A DNA stretch of 64,000 bases from Peptococcaceae bacterium BRH_c8a (GCA_000961575.1 LADP01000018.1:186001-250000); one strand, 5' to 3'; shown: positions 33,430 to 41,486, counted from the stretch's first letter. The notes: generated from the letters alone by a model not told the origin. A program made the numbers and translations.

Positions 33430-33747
33430 TTATACTTGCCCGGCCTTAGTCAGTGGGATTTTGATTTGCCGAATGGTCCTGGGTTTAGGTTCGGTGACAA
33501 TGACATCCACCACAAAGTAACCGAAGTATTTACGCACCCCCGTGGCCAAGCCATAAGTGCGCAGCCCGTGTTTGTCCAATATCTGTACCAACTCACCGTA
33601 AATCCACGCTTCCATAGTAAGTCTTTGATTCAGGTCCGAATGATCGATGCCAAGCAGGGATTTGCGGACTGATGCTTCAAATTCATCAAGAGCAGGAGCA
33701 AGTGGAGAAACGTTGAAATCCCTGTACTCCTCAATTATATCAATCAT
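33430..33747 (-). CDS. Uncharacterised 105-aa protein
   Basis: Start ATG 33747 is chosen because AAGGAG lies 8 bases upstream; longer frames have no ribosome site. The 105 residues are MIDIIEEYRDF, a helical middle, and a beta-rich end (YFGYFVVDVIVTEP and RTIRQIKIPLTKAG). There is no signal peptide or membrane segment. Family and function not recognised. Confidence 0.65.
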   Translation of the reverse strand: MIDIIEEYRDFNVSPLAPALDEFEASVRKSLLGIDHSDLNQRLTMEAWIYGELVQILDKHGLRTYGLATGVRKYFGYFVVDVIVTEPKPRTIRQIKIPLTKAGQV

Positions 33748-33870
33748 ACGCTCAACTCCTTGACACATTATGGTATATGTTACCATAAATACATTAAACT
33801 ATCTATGGAGTAAAAATGTATTAATTTGTCCTTTTTAAAAGGTGGATTTGCGCGGATGTCACTATGTGTA

Positions 33871-33934
33871 AAAAAAACAAAAACCCCCGTATATGAATAC
33901 GGGGGAATATACGGAAGCACCGCTTCCGTTTTAT
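33871..33934 (-). terminator. Double-hairpin terminator of the FmdB-like gene
   Basis: On the minus strand a first hairpin (ACGGAAG...CTTCCGT, 33911-33929) is followed by a second with arms 33884-33892 (CCCCCGTAT) and 33897-33905 and a 13-base T-rich run. It lies just downstream of the zinc-ribbon gene. Confidence 0.85.
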
Positions 33935-33941
33935 TTTAGCC

Positions 33942-34109
33942 TCAGGTAAATCTAGAACCGCTGCTGCCGCACCCGCATCCCGGTTTTTTATCCTCCTGAA
34001 TTTTAGGGCTGCTGCAATACGGGCAGGTTACATTTACTGGCTTGCTAAAGATGTATTTTACTGTAAAATCTTTTAAACAACTATCACATTTAAATTTTAG
34101 CTGTGGCAT
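33942..34109 (-). CDS. FmdB-type zinc-ribbon small protein (55 aa)
   Basis: A 55-residue protein: MPQLKFKCDSCLKDF, then TCPYCSS, then a Gly/Cys/Ser-rich end GCGCGSSGS. The two CxxC pairs give the FmdB/regulatory zinc-ribbon pattern, and the GCGCG tail is also seen in this family. AAGGAGG lies 8 bases before the ATG. The role is unknown; relatives are described as putative regulatory proteins. Confidence 0.8.
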   Translation of the reverse strand: MPQLKFKCDSCLKDFTVKYIFSKPVNVTCPYCSSPKIQEDKKPGCGCGSSGSRFT

Positions 34110-34219
34110 GACAGCACCTCCTTTGTATCTATATATTAATATATAGGGAACAAGAGGTCAATGGTCTTGACTTATGATTTTTTAAATTGGACATACAGCG
34201 TAAAGGTGGTACCTGGTTT

Positions 34220-34483
34220 ATGGCCCTAGATTGTTGGTATGTGTATATTTTAAGGTGCAACGATGGCACACTTTATGCGGGTTGCGCTATTGATTTGCAA
34301 GAAAGATTGAAAAAACATAACCAGGGAGTTGCCAGCAAATATACCCGTTCTCGGTTGCCAGTGCAAATTGTGTATAGCGAGGTACTGCCGGACAGGGGAA
34401 GCGCCTTGCGCCGGGAAATAGCCATCAAGGCCCTGAACAGGCGAGAGAAGCTGCTTTTAATCAGTGGATCTGAAAAGAAGTAG
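34220..34483 (+). CDS. GIY-YIG nuclease family protein (YhbQ/UPF0213-like)
   Basis: About 87 residues from ATG 34220 (AAGGTGG upstream). The catalytic signature is WYVYILRCNDGTLYAGCAID, with YVYIL and YAGCA replacing GIY and YIG, and Arg in the DLQERLKKH helix (KYTRSRLP follows). This stand-alone nuclease fold is typical of YhbQ proteins, proposed in DNA repair or damage response. The short length is normal for the subfamily. Single gene. Confidence 0.85.
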   Translation: MALDCWYVYILRCNDGTLYAGCAIDLQERLKKHNQGVASKYTRSRLPVQIVYSEVLPDRGSALRREIAIKALNRREKLLLISGSEKK

Positions 34484-34591
34484 TGGTTCAAATAGTCTAC
34501 CCTGAAAAAGGCTTTAGGGTAGCTGCATGGGTGGCTAACTTTTTGAAAGCTGAATTAGATTATAATTTTTTATATGGAGGTTAATTAAAAC

Positions 34592-35065
34592 ATGTTAATA
34601 ATCAGCGCCTGTCTGGCTGGTGAAACTTGCCGTTATACCGGAGACGGGTTTAACGATTATCCGGAATTACGGTGGTTAGTTGAGAGCGGCCAAGCAATGC
34701 CAGTTTGTCCGGAAGTGCTTGGTGGTGCTCCGGTGCCCCGGGATCCCTGTGAAATAAGGGGAGGGGACGGTTTTGATGTATTGGATGGCCGGGCACGGGT
34801 TTATACCAACCATGGCGAAGATAAAACAAATGTTTTTTTAACCGGTGCCAGAGAGGTTTTAGGCGTAGCTCGCCAGTATGGTGCAAGGACAGCTGTTTTA
34901 AAAGAGCGTAGTCCTTCCTGCGGCAGTAGCTTAATATATGACGGCTCATTTTCCGGCAAAAGGGTGCCAGGTTGTGGCTGCACAGCTGCAATTCTTGTTC
35001 GGGCGGGATTGAATGTTTGTTCTGAGGAAAATTACTGGCAGAAAGTTTGTTTTGTTAAGAAATAA
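34592..35065 (+). CDS. DUF523 (YbbK-like) protein
   Basis: A 157-residue protein with the DUF523 signatures ISACLAGETCRYTG (about 4-17), VCPEVLGG (about 38-45) and ERSPSCGSS (about 105-113). Conserved Cys residues suggest metal or substrate binding. It is widespread, sometimes fused to DUF1722, with no known function. TGGAGG precedes the ATG by 11 bases. Single gene. Confidence 0.88.
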   Translation: MLIISACLAGETCRYTGDGFNDYPELRWLVESGQAMPVCPEVLGGAPVPRDPCEIRGGDGFDVLDGRARVYTNHGEDKTNVFLTGAREVLGVARQYGARTAVLKERSPSCGSSLIYDGSFSGKRVPGCGCTAAILVRAGLNVCSEENYWQKVCFVKK

Positions 35066-35150
35066 ATCTTGACGCTTGACCGGCCTAAAGGTATAATTTA
35101 ACCAAACATACGTTCAGTTAAATATTGCAAATTGATTGGAGGCCGGGCAT

Positions 35151-35357
35151 ATGCACACCGATACCGCTGTCTTAGGGCAAACATGTAGGCAAGTTCCTGT
35201 TGCTGAATCGGTTGAACACGAAAGTGTGTTTGTTGAACAGGTACAAAGTTGGCTGGAAGAGGAAGATTCAATCGCCGCATTACTGGTGGGATACGGTTTG
35301 TGCGGCCTAACGGCCTTTTATTTGTTGGGATGTGTAGTGCGCGGCTTGTTAGGCTAA
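35151..35357 (+). CDS. Small single-TM protein (68 aa)
   Basis: ATG 35151 follows TTGGAGG by 9 bases. The 68 residues have an acidic helical middle (SVFVEQVQSWLEEEDSIA) and a C-terminal hydrophobic helix (GLCGLTAFYLLGCVVRGLL). A strong terminator at 35419 closes the unit. No family recognised; it may be a tail-anchored membrane protein. Confidence 0.6.
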   Translation: MHTDTAVLGQTCRQVPVAESVEHESVFVEQVQSWLEEEDSIAALLVGYGLCGLTAFYLLGCVVRGLLG

Positions 35358-35418
35358 GTTATAAATTAAAACAATGTTCATTATCGAATTTTTAAACTAT
35401 CTTTTTTCAATGATGAAT

Positions 35419-35460
35419 AGAAAACCGTAAAACTTTTTAAATATTTTACGGTTTTCTTTA
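35419..35460 (+). terminator. Terminator of the small TM-protein gene
   Basis: AGAAAACCGTAAAA (35419-35432) and TTTTACGGTTTTCT (35444-35457) form a perfect 14-bp stem followed by TT. Confidence 0.85.
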
Positions 35461-35559
35461 ACCATCTTGAATAATAATTTTGCTACTATATGGACAGCAT
35501 AACAAAAGCTTTAGAAATAGCGCCATTTTGGAAAGACTAGGGTAAAGAGGTGAATGGCA

Positions 35560-35703
35560 TTGCTAATAAACATGGCGGCAGAAATGATTGAAAAATTGGA
35601 AAAGGAATTTATGGATGCTAATCCCGAGGAAAAAGAGCACTTTATTAAGAGCGCCCTTTCCCTTTTACAGACGATAATTGCAGATTCCAAGAAGATAATT
35701 TAG
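35560..35703 (+). CDS. Small acidic helical protein (47 aa)
   Basis: A TTG start at 35560 with AAAGAGGTG 7 bases upstream; an in-frame ATG four codons later is also possible. The peptide MLINMAAEMIEKLEKEF... ends SALSLLQTIIADSKKII and looks fully helical and amphipathic. No family recognised. It resembles short regulatory or anti-sigma-like peptides in composition only. Confidence 0.45.
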   Translation: MLINMAAEMIEKLEKEFMDANPEEKEHFIKSALSLLQTIIADSKKII

Positions 35704-35747
35704 TTTAACGGAAGGAAATTAATTAAGGACCCAATTAAACCTATATT

Positions 35748-36165
35748 TTAAAAATATGACATTCTTCTATAACTCATGGCAATATTCGCCAACTCCTGAG
35801 AAGCCAAGGATACCTGCTGAACTGTTGAAGCAATTTCTTCGCTGGCAGCACTAAGTTGTTGCGTACCCTCGCTCACATTTTTATAACCATCCGATACAGC
35901 CTGTATCATAACCTAATTTTTTTCTAACGCTATTATAATTTTACCAAGTGATATACCTGCGTTATTTGCTATTTTAACCCCTTCTTTTACCTCTGTAATA
36001 CTACCTCCCATTGCATTTATAGCATTATTAACACCTATTGAATATCCTTGATTAAACCAGTTATTTCATTAGATGCGCTTGCCGCTTGTTCCGCTAGCGC
36101 ACGTACTTCATCTGCCAGACTGCAAACCCGCGCCCGTGTTCACCGGCTCTGGCCGCCTCGATAGT
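35748..36165 (-). pseudogene. Decayed methyl-accepting chemotaxis protein, C-terminal signalling half
   Basis: On the minus strand the region encodes recognisable chemoreceptor sequence in pieces: [15 protein letters not shown], then LADEVRALAEQAASASNEIT, then NNAINAMGGSITEVKEG, and at the end SAASEEIASTVQQ and ASQELANIAMSYRRM. A 1-base deletion follows GFAV, a second frameshift lies after the KDIQ block, and an in-frame TAG follows ALEKN. The N-terminal half (sensor, membrane) is missing; homology starts abruptly next to ybaK. An intact soluble receptor with the same [11 protein letters not shown] hairpin is at 41487-42347. Confidence 0.88.
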
Positions 36166-36182
36166 CGGACTTATCCATCGTA

Positions 36183-36653
36183 CTATTTTCGCACTTTGAA
36201 CACCTGGGCGTTATTAACCCGTAATATTTCCCTGGTTGGTATCTTAGTCAGAGAATACTCCGAGCCACCGCCTGAATAAACCACATCCCTGTCCAGCACC
36301 GCCGGATCGACTATAAAGGTGGCCTCGTAGCCAAAGGAAGGTGTGCCACCGCAGGGATATCCGGTTAACTTCACTATCTCATCCGGTGTGGCCATCCTGG
36401 GCCGGCCCGTTCCCAGTGCAGTGGCCACTTTTTTTGTGCTTACCCTGTCCGTGCCCATCACAATGGCCACCACTAACTGGTTTTCAGGGGTAAGCATGCA
36501 GATGCTTTTAACTATGTTTTCCGGATCGGTACCGGCCGCTTCGGCGGCCTCTTCCACCGAGTGGCAGCAACTGGTAAAAGTTATGTGTTCGGCTTGGATG
36601 GAGCGAAAGGTAATGTAGTCCTGCAGTTTTTTTTCGTAATCTCGATCGTTCAA
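36183..36653 (-). CDS. YbaK/ProX-type aminoacyl-tRNA deacylase
   Basis: A 156-residue protein of the YbaK/EbsC editing family, with SVEEAAEAAGTDPENIVKSI (about 32-51), the conserved Lys in that helix, and GYPCGGTPSFG (about 98-108) forming the active-site rim. These enzymes hydrolyse mischarged Cys- or Ala-tRNA-Pro. It lies upstream of the decayed chemoreceptor and downstream of the VanW gene with a 59-bp gap, so it may be co-transcribed with that group. Confidence 0.88.
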   Translation of the reverse strand: MNDRDYEKKLQDYITFRSIQAEHITFTSCCHSVEEAAEAAGTDPENIVKSICMLTPENQLVVAIVMGTDRVSTKKVATALGTGRPRMATPDEIVKLTGYPCGGTPSFGYEATFIVDPAVLDRDVVYSGGGSEYSLTKIPTREILRVNNAQVFKVRK

Positions 36654-36712
36654 TGAGCGGAACTCCTTTCGGCAGCACAGTGGATGGCAGTATTAACAGG
36701 TACCTCTACGGG

Positions 36713-38065
36713 CTACTTATCGGGGGTAGAACCCCCGGTTCCAGCCAAAATTACTTTGCTTTCGGGTTGATAATAATCCCGGGTAATTAATTGCCTGGTT
36801 TCGCCGTAACTGCCTTTGGCTACTTTATAAACTAAAGCTACGTAGCCGCGCTTGCCTGGATTTTGAACCACCTGACTGCCCCGAGGCAGGCTGGGTTCCT
36901 GGTGAATTAGCGTTTTTGGGTTAACAGTTTGGATATTTGCTTCTATATCAATGCGTGGTTCGTTATCACTCTTGACGCCCCAAAGTCTGACCCTTAGATT
37001 ACCGTCCTCCAGGGTTCCATTGATTAAAATTGGGAAGCTGCGATCGTTTCGAAAACGTAGGTCTATTTGCCCGTCAGCAACCGTGGCGTCCAGCCCGGGG
37101 GAAACATAACCTACTGGTCTGGTGTGCGGTTGGCGTTCCACTATATCCAGGTTTGCTGCCAGCAGCGCGTTATAAAGGGTGGTTGATACTTGGCATACTC
37201 CGCCGCCCAATCCCTGGACTGTTCTGGTGCCGTCGATTACCGGAGCGTTTTTAAAACCATTCTCGGCTGACCTTTCGCCCACTTGATCATTAAACGAAAA
37301 TACAGCACCCGGTTTCACCAGTGTATCGTGCAACGCATTAACGGCCAGGGCTATATTGGCGGTGCGGTTTACCTGGTTTGGATTCAACTCGGTTACGCAT
37401 TCGCCCAATATGTTGCGAAGCGGTTCCAGGTCTCCTGTCTTAACCGGTGCCTCTTTCCGAACAACAACTGCCTGGATGGTATCGGGCAGTGGCGGTCGTA
37501 TGGTGCGCAATTTATCCAGTGTGGCAGGTACATCTATATACTGTCCGGTTTGCTCGGGCACCAGTATACGCCCGTTTTCGTCACCGGTCAGCGTGGCGCC
37601 CCGGGGCGCCTTGTCGACTAAATTCTTAAGCTCTGCTAGCTGGCCTGTCATTTTATCATGGTTAAATTGCAATGTTAGTGGGATATCATATAATCCAGCC
37701 AGCAGTGCTAGTTCCCGTAGTGCCCCGGTCAGTCCTGTGGCTTGCTCTTTAAGGTCAAGCGCTTGTTTAATAGCGTAAGCGTAATCCAGCCTTGCATCTA
37801 CTGCCTCCGGCCTTATGTGTACGCTTTGGCCGGCTGCCTGAATAATCAGCGTATCTTTGAACTCGCCGCCAAAGGTTTCCTCGAACAATTTCTCGGCTTG
37901 CAGCTTGGTAAGACCGCCAGCGGGCACCCCGCTTATTTTTATTCCCCGGGGAATACCCCCGTCACCCCGAAAATTATTTAACATCGTCCAGGCAGTTAAT
38001 GCAGAGGCTGTCTGCACGCAGATTAAGGCCGCAATTATACCAGTTTTTATATATACTGCTCGCAT
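36713..38065 (-). CDS. VanW family protein with peptidoglycan-binding and G5-like domains
   Basis: A 450-residue protein with an N-terminal membrane anchor (IKTGIIAALICVQTASALTA), a PG-binding-4-like region (about 60-190) and a VanW domain (about 210-350) with NRTANIALAVNAL, PGAVFSFNDQVGER and GGGVCQVSTTLYNALL. A C-terminal G5-type beta domain (about 385-440) follows. VanW proteins are named after glycopeptide-resistance clusters, but most are of unknown envelope function. It follows a PRC-barrel gene 11 bp away and is probably in the same operon (TPR, PRC, VanW, perhaps ybaK). No vancomycin-resistance genes are nearby. Confidence 0.88.
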   Translation of the reverse strand: MRAVYIKTGIIAALICVQTASALTAWTMLNNFRGDGGIPRGIKISGVPAGGLTKLQAEKLFEETFGGEFKDTLIIQAAGQSVHIRPEAVDARLDYAYAIKQALDLKEQATGLTGALRELALLAGLYDIPLTLQFNHDKMTGQLAELKNLVDKAPRGATLTGDENGRILVPEQTGQYIDVPATLDKLRTIRPPLPDTIQAVVVRKEAPVKTGDLEPLRNILGECVTELNPNQVNRTANIALAVNALHDTLVKPGAVFSFNDQVGERSAENGFKNAPVIDGTRTVQGLGGGVCQVSTTLYNALLAANLDIVERQPHTRPVGYVSPGLDATVADGQIDLRFRNDRSFPILINGTLEDGNLRVRLWGVKSDNEPRIDIEANIQTVNPKTLIHQEPSLPRGSQVVQNPGKRGYVALVYKVAKGSYGETRQLITRDYYQPESKVILAGTGGSTPDK

Positions 38066-38076
38066 GAAATTACAAC

Positions 38077-38874
38077 TTACTCCACGAACATGGTTAAATC
38101 AACGTATTTATCCACCCGTAAAGCGCGGTCGATAATATCTTCTGTGATTACAGTACCTTCGGAGACCACAATGTTGCCGTTGGCATCAATAATCGTCTTG
38201 CTGACAATTTTACCAATTAGATATTGGCGCTGCTTTTCGCTAAACAATTCCAACGGATCCTTTTCTCCGACCGACCCGGCATCATCCTGCGTCTGAACCG
38301 GTGAGGCGGGGGCGGTCTCATGGTTGGTATCCACAGGGGGGGAGAGAGTAATGCTGTCAGCTTTGGGTTGCCCTGTGCCGGGTTCCTTCTCCAGGAATAA
38401 ATCGGTGTTTTCCGCCACAACCAAGTATTTCTGTCCGATGGTAATTATTTGGGCTGCTGGAATTATGCCGGCCGGTTCGGTGCTATCTTGCGACAGTAAC
38501 TCACAGTCGGTGATTTTACCAGAGCTTTCGTCAAAGAAAAACTCTGATACTGTGCCTAGCAGCCGCCCGTCCCGGGTCATTACGCCCGCGTTTAACACCT
38601 TTGTTTCTTTCTCCAAAAGTTTGACGGCCTGTCCGAACTGGGAGACTGGTTTTACGTTGGCCTCTTTTTCGGTGGTTAACGCGTTTGCGCCGACAGCGGT
38701 AACATCGCTGAAAGCAATACACTTTTTCTCCAGAAACCACTGGTCTCCTTCCAGGAGCAGATATTCAATTCTTGCTTCTGTTGGGTTAATAACAGGCGCA
38801 TAAACCCGTGCTACGAAATCTCCTTCAGCCACGGCGAACACCGGTAAACCGATTAAGTCCCTCGTTTGTTTCAT
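38077..38874 (-). CDS. PRC-barrel domain protein
   Basis: 265 residues with two PRC-barrel-like repeats: RDLIGLPVFAVAEGDFVARV near the N-terminus, and GVMTRDGRLLGTVSEFFFDE with SGKITDCELL (about 97-130). A Pro/Thr-rich linker (about 175-215) precedes a conserved C-terminal piece (QRQYLIGKIVSKTIIDANGN) that also looks barrel-derived. PRC-barrels occur in RimM and photosynthetic reaction-centre H subunits and bind RNA or proteins. The ATG overlaps the stop of the upstream TPR protein (4 bp), so they are translationally coupled. Confidence 0.85.
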   Translation of the reverse strand: MKQTRDLIGLPVFAVAEGDFVARVYAPVINPTEARIEYLLLEGDQWFLEKKCIAFSDVTAVGANALTTEKEANVKPVSQFGQAVKLLEKETKVLNAGVMTRDGRLLGTVSEFFFDESSGKITDCELLSQDSTEPAGIIPAAQIITIGQKYLVVAENTDLFLEKEPGTGQPKADSITLSPPVDTNHETAPASPVQTQDDAGSVGEKDPLELFSEKQRQYLIGKIVSKTIIDANGNIVVSEGTVITEDIIDRALRVDKYVDLTMFVE

Positions 38875-39941
38875 GCTTTTACCCCCTTTTTGTTAAGCAA
38901 TTCATGTAGTTGATTGATTTTAATTTCTAACCTGATTACCTTTTCAGTATCCAGCTCATTGCGCCAGCTGTCTAATAGTATGTTCAGAATTTCCGCTGCC
39001 TGCCAGAACTGGCCCGCTTCCCGGTAAATATCACTGATTTCCACTGCTAGTAATATGGCCAGCCCGGGTTCTGGTTGCATTTGCAGTACGCTAAAAAAGG
39101 TTGTCGCTGCACCAAGGTAATCACCATTTTGTTTACGGTCAAACCCTAAATTTATAAGCGAATTCAGATTTGTTTGCTTGGTTACAACCATGACGGAATT
39201 AGATTCTGTCACTACGGCTGCTGAGTACTCCCGAGGCCAATGGATGGTTTGGGTCAAGTCTGTGTCGTCAGGCTTTCCTTCAGCTGCTACCTCCTTTGTT
39301 TCATCCAAAATTTCTGCATCATTTGCTTCATCGGCTGTTTCATCCTCTACTAGAGCATCTATTTCATCACAAATTTCAGAACTCTCTGCTTTAGGCGCGG
39401 TGTGTACTAACGCAAGCTCGTTTTCCAACCCGGTGCTTTGAGTCATCTTTTCCGGTGTTGTTTTCCCCATTTCCTCCGGGGGTTGTGGTTCTGGTTTTAG
39501 CTGGTTTTCAGATTCGTTTTCCTGCAACGGTTTTAGTGTCTCCGGCAATTGGTGTGCGATTACCTTTGGGTCTTGTGCTGTAACGAGTGCTGTTATTTCT
39601 ACTGCCTTTTTTTCGTCGGTAGTGTTTAGGCCGCTGTTTGGTACTTGTTGGCCACTTGGACAACAATCTGTACCTGCAGCACTTAACGTCTGGGCAGGGT
39701 ACTTTTTATCAGCCAGAGTTAACAGAACCGAGAAACAAAGGATTATAAAGCAGAATATCAATGCCAGGTAACCATAATCAAAAATCGCGGCAAGGTAGGG
39801 AAAAGTAATAGTACAAAAAAAAGCGACCAGGGCTGTCATTACCAGCACCGGCGTAGTAATAGCAATCATATGCCGGATGAAAAAGAGCAGGCACATAAAG
39901 ATTAAGTTGAACAGCAAAACAGTTAGAACAAAAGCCCACAT
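38871..39941 (-). CDS. Membrane protein with acidic linker and TPR-like C-terminus
   Basis: A 356-residue protein with about three N-terminal membrane helices (VLTVLLFNLIFMCLLFFI, IAITTPVLVMTALVAFFCTI, LALIFCFIILCFSVLL), a long Glu/Asp-rich disordered middle (about 95-230) and a C-terminal helical region resembling TPR repeats (SLINLGFDRKQNGDYLGAA, LAVEISDIYREAGQFWQAAE). It may be a membrane scaffold. The first gene of the TPR-PRC-VanW operon. No specific family recognised. Confidence 0.7.
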   Translation of the reverse strand: MWAFVLTVLLFNLIFMCLLFFIRHMIAITTPVLVMTALVAFFCTITFPYLAAIFDYGYLALIFCFIILCFSVLLTLADKKYPAQTLSAAGTDCCPSGQQVPNSGLNTTDEKKAVEITALVTAQDPKVIAHQLPETLKPLQENESENQLKPEPQPPEEMGKTTPEKMTQSTGLENELALVHTAPKAESSEICDEIDALVEDETADEANDAEILDETKEVAAEGKPDDTDLTQTIHWPREYSAAVVTESNSVMVVTKQTNLNSLINLGFDRKQNGDYLGAATTFFSVLQMQPEPGLAILLAVEISDIYREAGQFWQAAEILNILLDSWRNELDTEKVIRLEIKINQLHELLNKKGVKA

Positions 39942-40132
39942 GGTTAATTAGCTCCACTTACTTGTTTTTGATATTTTTCGACTTTATTCGAAATTTTACC
40001 TTTAAAAACATAAAAATCTTAATCCTCCATATGTGAACATATATACTTTAGGCAGGATTACAAACACCGGTCCGGAAATAGTAAGTTTAGCATCTTAATA
40101 TTATTGTCGTACAATAATGGCCGGGGGTTTAT

Positions 40133-40585
40133 ATGGAAAGCACAAAAATATGCCTGGAGGTCGCTATAATAAGAAATAGTTTAGAGTCGGCTCTAAGTAT
40201 TGCAGCTACCCAGGGCCGGGCCGTATTTGGCACTATGGACGGCCGGATTTTGGAAAAAGTTATTTCTGCAGGTGCTAGCATCCCGGTCTATTTTTACGAA
40301 CCGGGCTGAGACTGTCCTCGCAAAGTGATTGCCGTGGGCCATCTGGGGGAAATATGGACGGATTTACCCGCCAAGGGCAAGGTAGAGTTCCAACGTGATT
40401 TTACCGACTTTTTTGGTGCCGCCTGGGAACTTGTAATGGTGGGGGCGGAAAAACCTTTTGCCATGCACTCGTACTGGGATGGTTACTTTGCCGTGCGGGA
40501 GATTAAACCGTTAATCGGCCTTACATTGGATGATTTAGCTTGGCCGGGGCAAAATGTAACCCGCTTCAATATTGTGGTAGGTTAG
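40133..40585 (+). CDS. Putative selenoprotein, in-frame TGA read as selenocysteine (150 aa)
   Basis: One reading frame runs from ATG 40133 (GGGGG upstream) to TAG 40583, broken only by TGA at 40307-40309. Reading it as Sec59 gives YFYEPG-U-DCPRKVIAVG, a U-x-C redox-type pair in the middle of a continuous fold (ESALSIAATQGRAVFGTM before, AAWELVMVGAEKPFAMHSYW after). A hairpin at 40327-40343 (GAT-T-GCC, loop GTG, GGC-C-ATC) has its loop about 25 bases after the TGA, in the window where bacterial SECIS elements lie. The YkgJ-family gene follows 32 bp later with AGGAGG. Alternatives: a nonsense mutation or two separate genes, but a GTG restart at 40325 has no ribosome site. Family not recognised. 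Confidence 0.72.
40327..40343 (+). promoter_or_regulatory. Candidate bacterial SECIS hairpin
   Basis: GAT and ATC, then GCC and GGC, pair across a single mismatch with a GTG tri-loop. The stem begins 17 bases after the in-frame TGA, and a loop G and T are present as in SelB-binding loops. The fold is small and was drawn by eye, so it is only suggestive. Confidence 0.4.
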
Positions 40586-40617
40586 TGGGTAATTTATATT
40601 TGGAGGAGGATCCACGT

Positions 40618-41448
40618 ATGGCTTTTGATTTTCAAAAAGGAGTGTTAGATAAGCTAGAAACAGACACCCTGGAAGCATTGGGTCTGGATCATGGTTTTGA
40701 GTTTTCTTGTAATGATGAGTGTATGGGGCGGTGCTGCCGTAAAATAACCATCCTGCTTGAGCCTTGGGACATTGAAGTGATGTCCAGACACCTGGACATG
40801 CCCGGGCAAAAGTTCTTCACCACTTTCTGCCGTATGGAACTGGATCCACAGGCAGGGTGGCCAGCGGTATGGCTGGCTCATGCCGCCGAAGGGCCCTGCA
40901 CTTTTATGCTGGAAGACGGTAAGTGCTCAATTTACCCGGCCCGTTCGGGTAACTGCCGCACTTTTCCCCTGGGGCGCGCCGTTCGCTATTTAAAAGAAGA
41001 CCATGGTGATAAAGTCCGGGATGAACGGATTTTTATGGTGGATCGGATGCAGTTTTGTCTGGGGGGCCGAAAAGGTAGGACTTGGACGGTCAAAGAATGG
41101 TTGGATGATGCTGATGTTTTTACCTGGTACCAAATGTCCGATCAGTACACCGAACTTGTGGATTACGCCATGCGGGAGCTTGCTGTGCGACAGTGGATGA
41201 ACGATAAAGTTTTGCGAATGATTATCCCCTTTTTATACGCCCCGGACATCCTGCGTAAACGGCTGGGTGCCGCTGCGGATGATATTACCCACGAAGAATT
41301 TCACCGGCGTCGTATGGAAGCAGTTAAACTAATACTCACCGACCTGGCTGCCGGATTCGGCTTTGGGCCCCGGGCAGACAAAGGAGTAGCCGGAAATTCC
41401 GGTAGTTTAATGGAGCGGGTGGGTAAGATACTGGCTCAGGGTAAGTAA
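40618..41448 (+). CDS. YkgJ-family cysteine-cluster protein, paired with the selenoprotein
   Basis: 276 residues from ATG 40618, which has GGAGGAGG upstream. The Cys pattern CNDECMGRCC (about 31-40), then GPCTF, CSIYPARSGNCRTF and a further Cys, is the YkgJ/UPF0153 signature, with probable metal or Fe-S binding. The LE-rich N-terminus and the helical C-terminus (about 185-276) extend beyond the minimal domain. It lies 32 bp after the in-frame-TGA gene and is very probably co-transcribed with it, so the two may act together. It is about 48 residues longer than the YkgJ protein at 18480. Confidence 0.85.
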   Translation: MAFDFQKGVLDKLETDTLEALGLDHGFEFSCNDECMGRCCRKITILLEPWDIEVMSRHLDMPGQKFFTTFCRMELDPQAGWPAVWLAHAAEGPCTFMLEDGKCSIYPARSGNCRTFPLGRAVRYLKEDHGDKVRDERIFMVDRMQFCLGGRKGRTWTVKEWLDDADVFTWYQMSDQYTELVDYAMRELAVRQWMNDKVLRMIIPFLYAPDILRKRLGAAADDITHEEFHRRRMEAVKLILTDLAAGFGFGPRADKGVAGNSGSLMERVGKILAQGK

Positions 41449-41452
41449 AAAT

Positions 41453-41482
41453 ACGGGGTCAGGCTTAAAAACCTGACCCCGT
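41453..41482. terminator. GGGGTCAGGC palindrome as bidirectional terminator
   Basis: ACGGGGTCAGG (41453-41463) and CCTGACCCCGT (41472-41482) are perfectly complementary around CTTAAAAA. It sits four bases after the YkgJ-family stop and four before the stop of the convergent chemoreceptor gene. It shares its arm with the elements at 20761 and 50129. Confidence 0.8.
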
Positions 41483-41486
41483 GTGA

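Noticed and set aside
36713-38065. Vancomycin-resistance gene
   Set aside because: The VanW domain alone does not indicate resistance; no vanH, vanA, vanX or vanRS genes are present.
40325-40585. Separate gene starting at GTG 40325, as a frame finder would call it
   Set aside because: No ribosome site, and the same frame continues upstream through a single TGA to a better-supported start.
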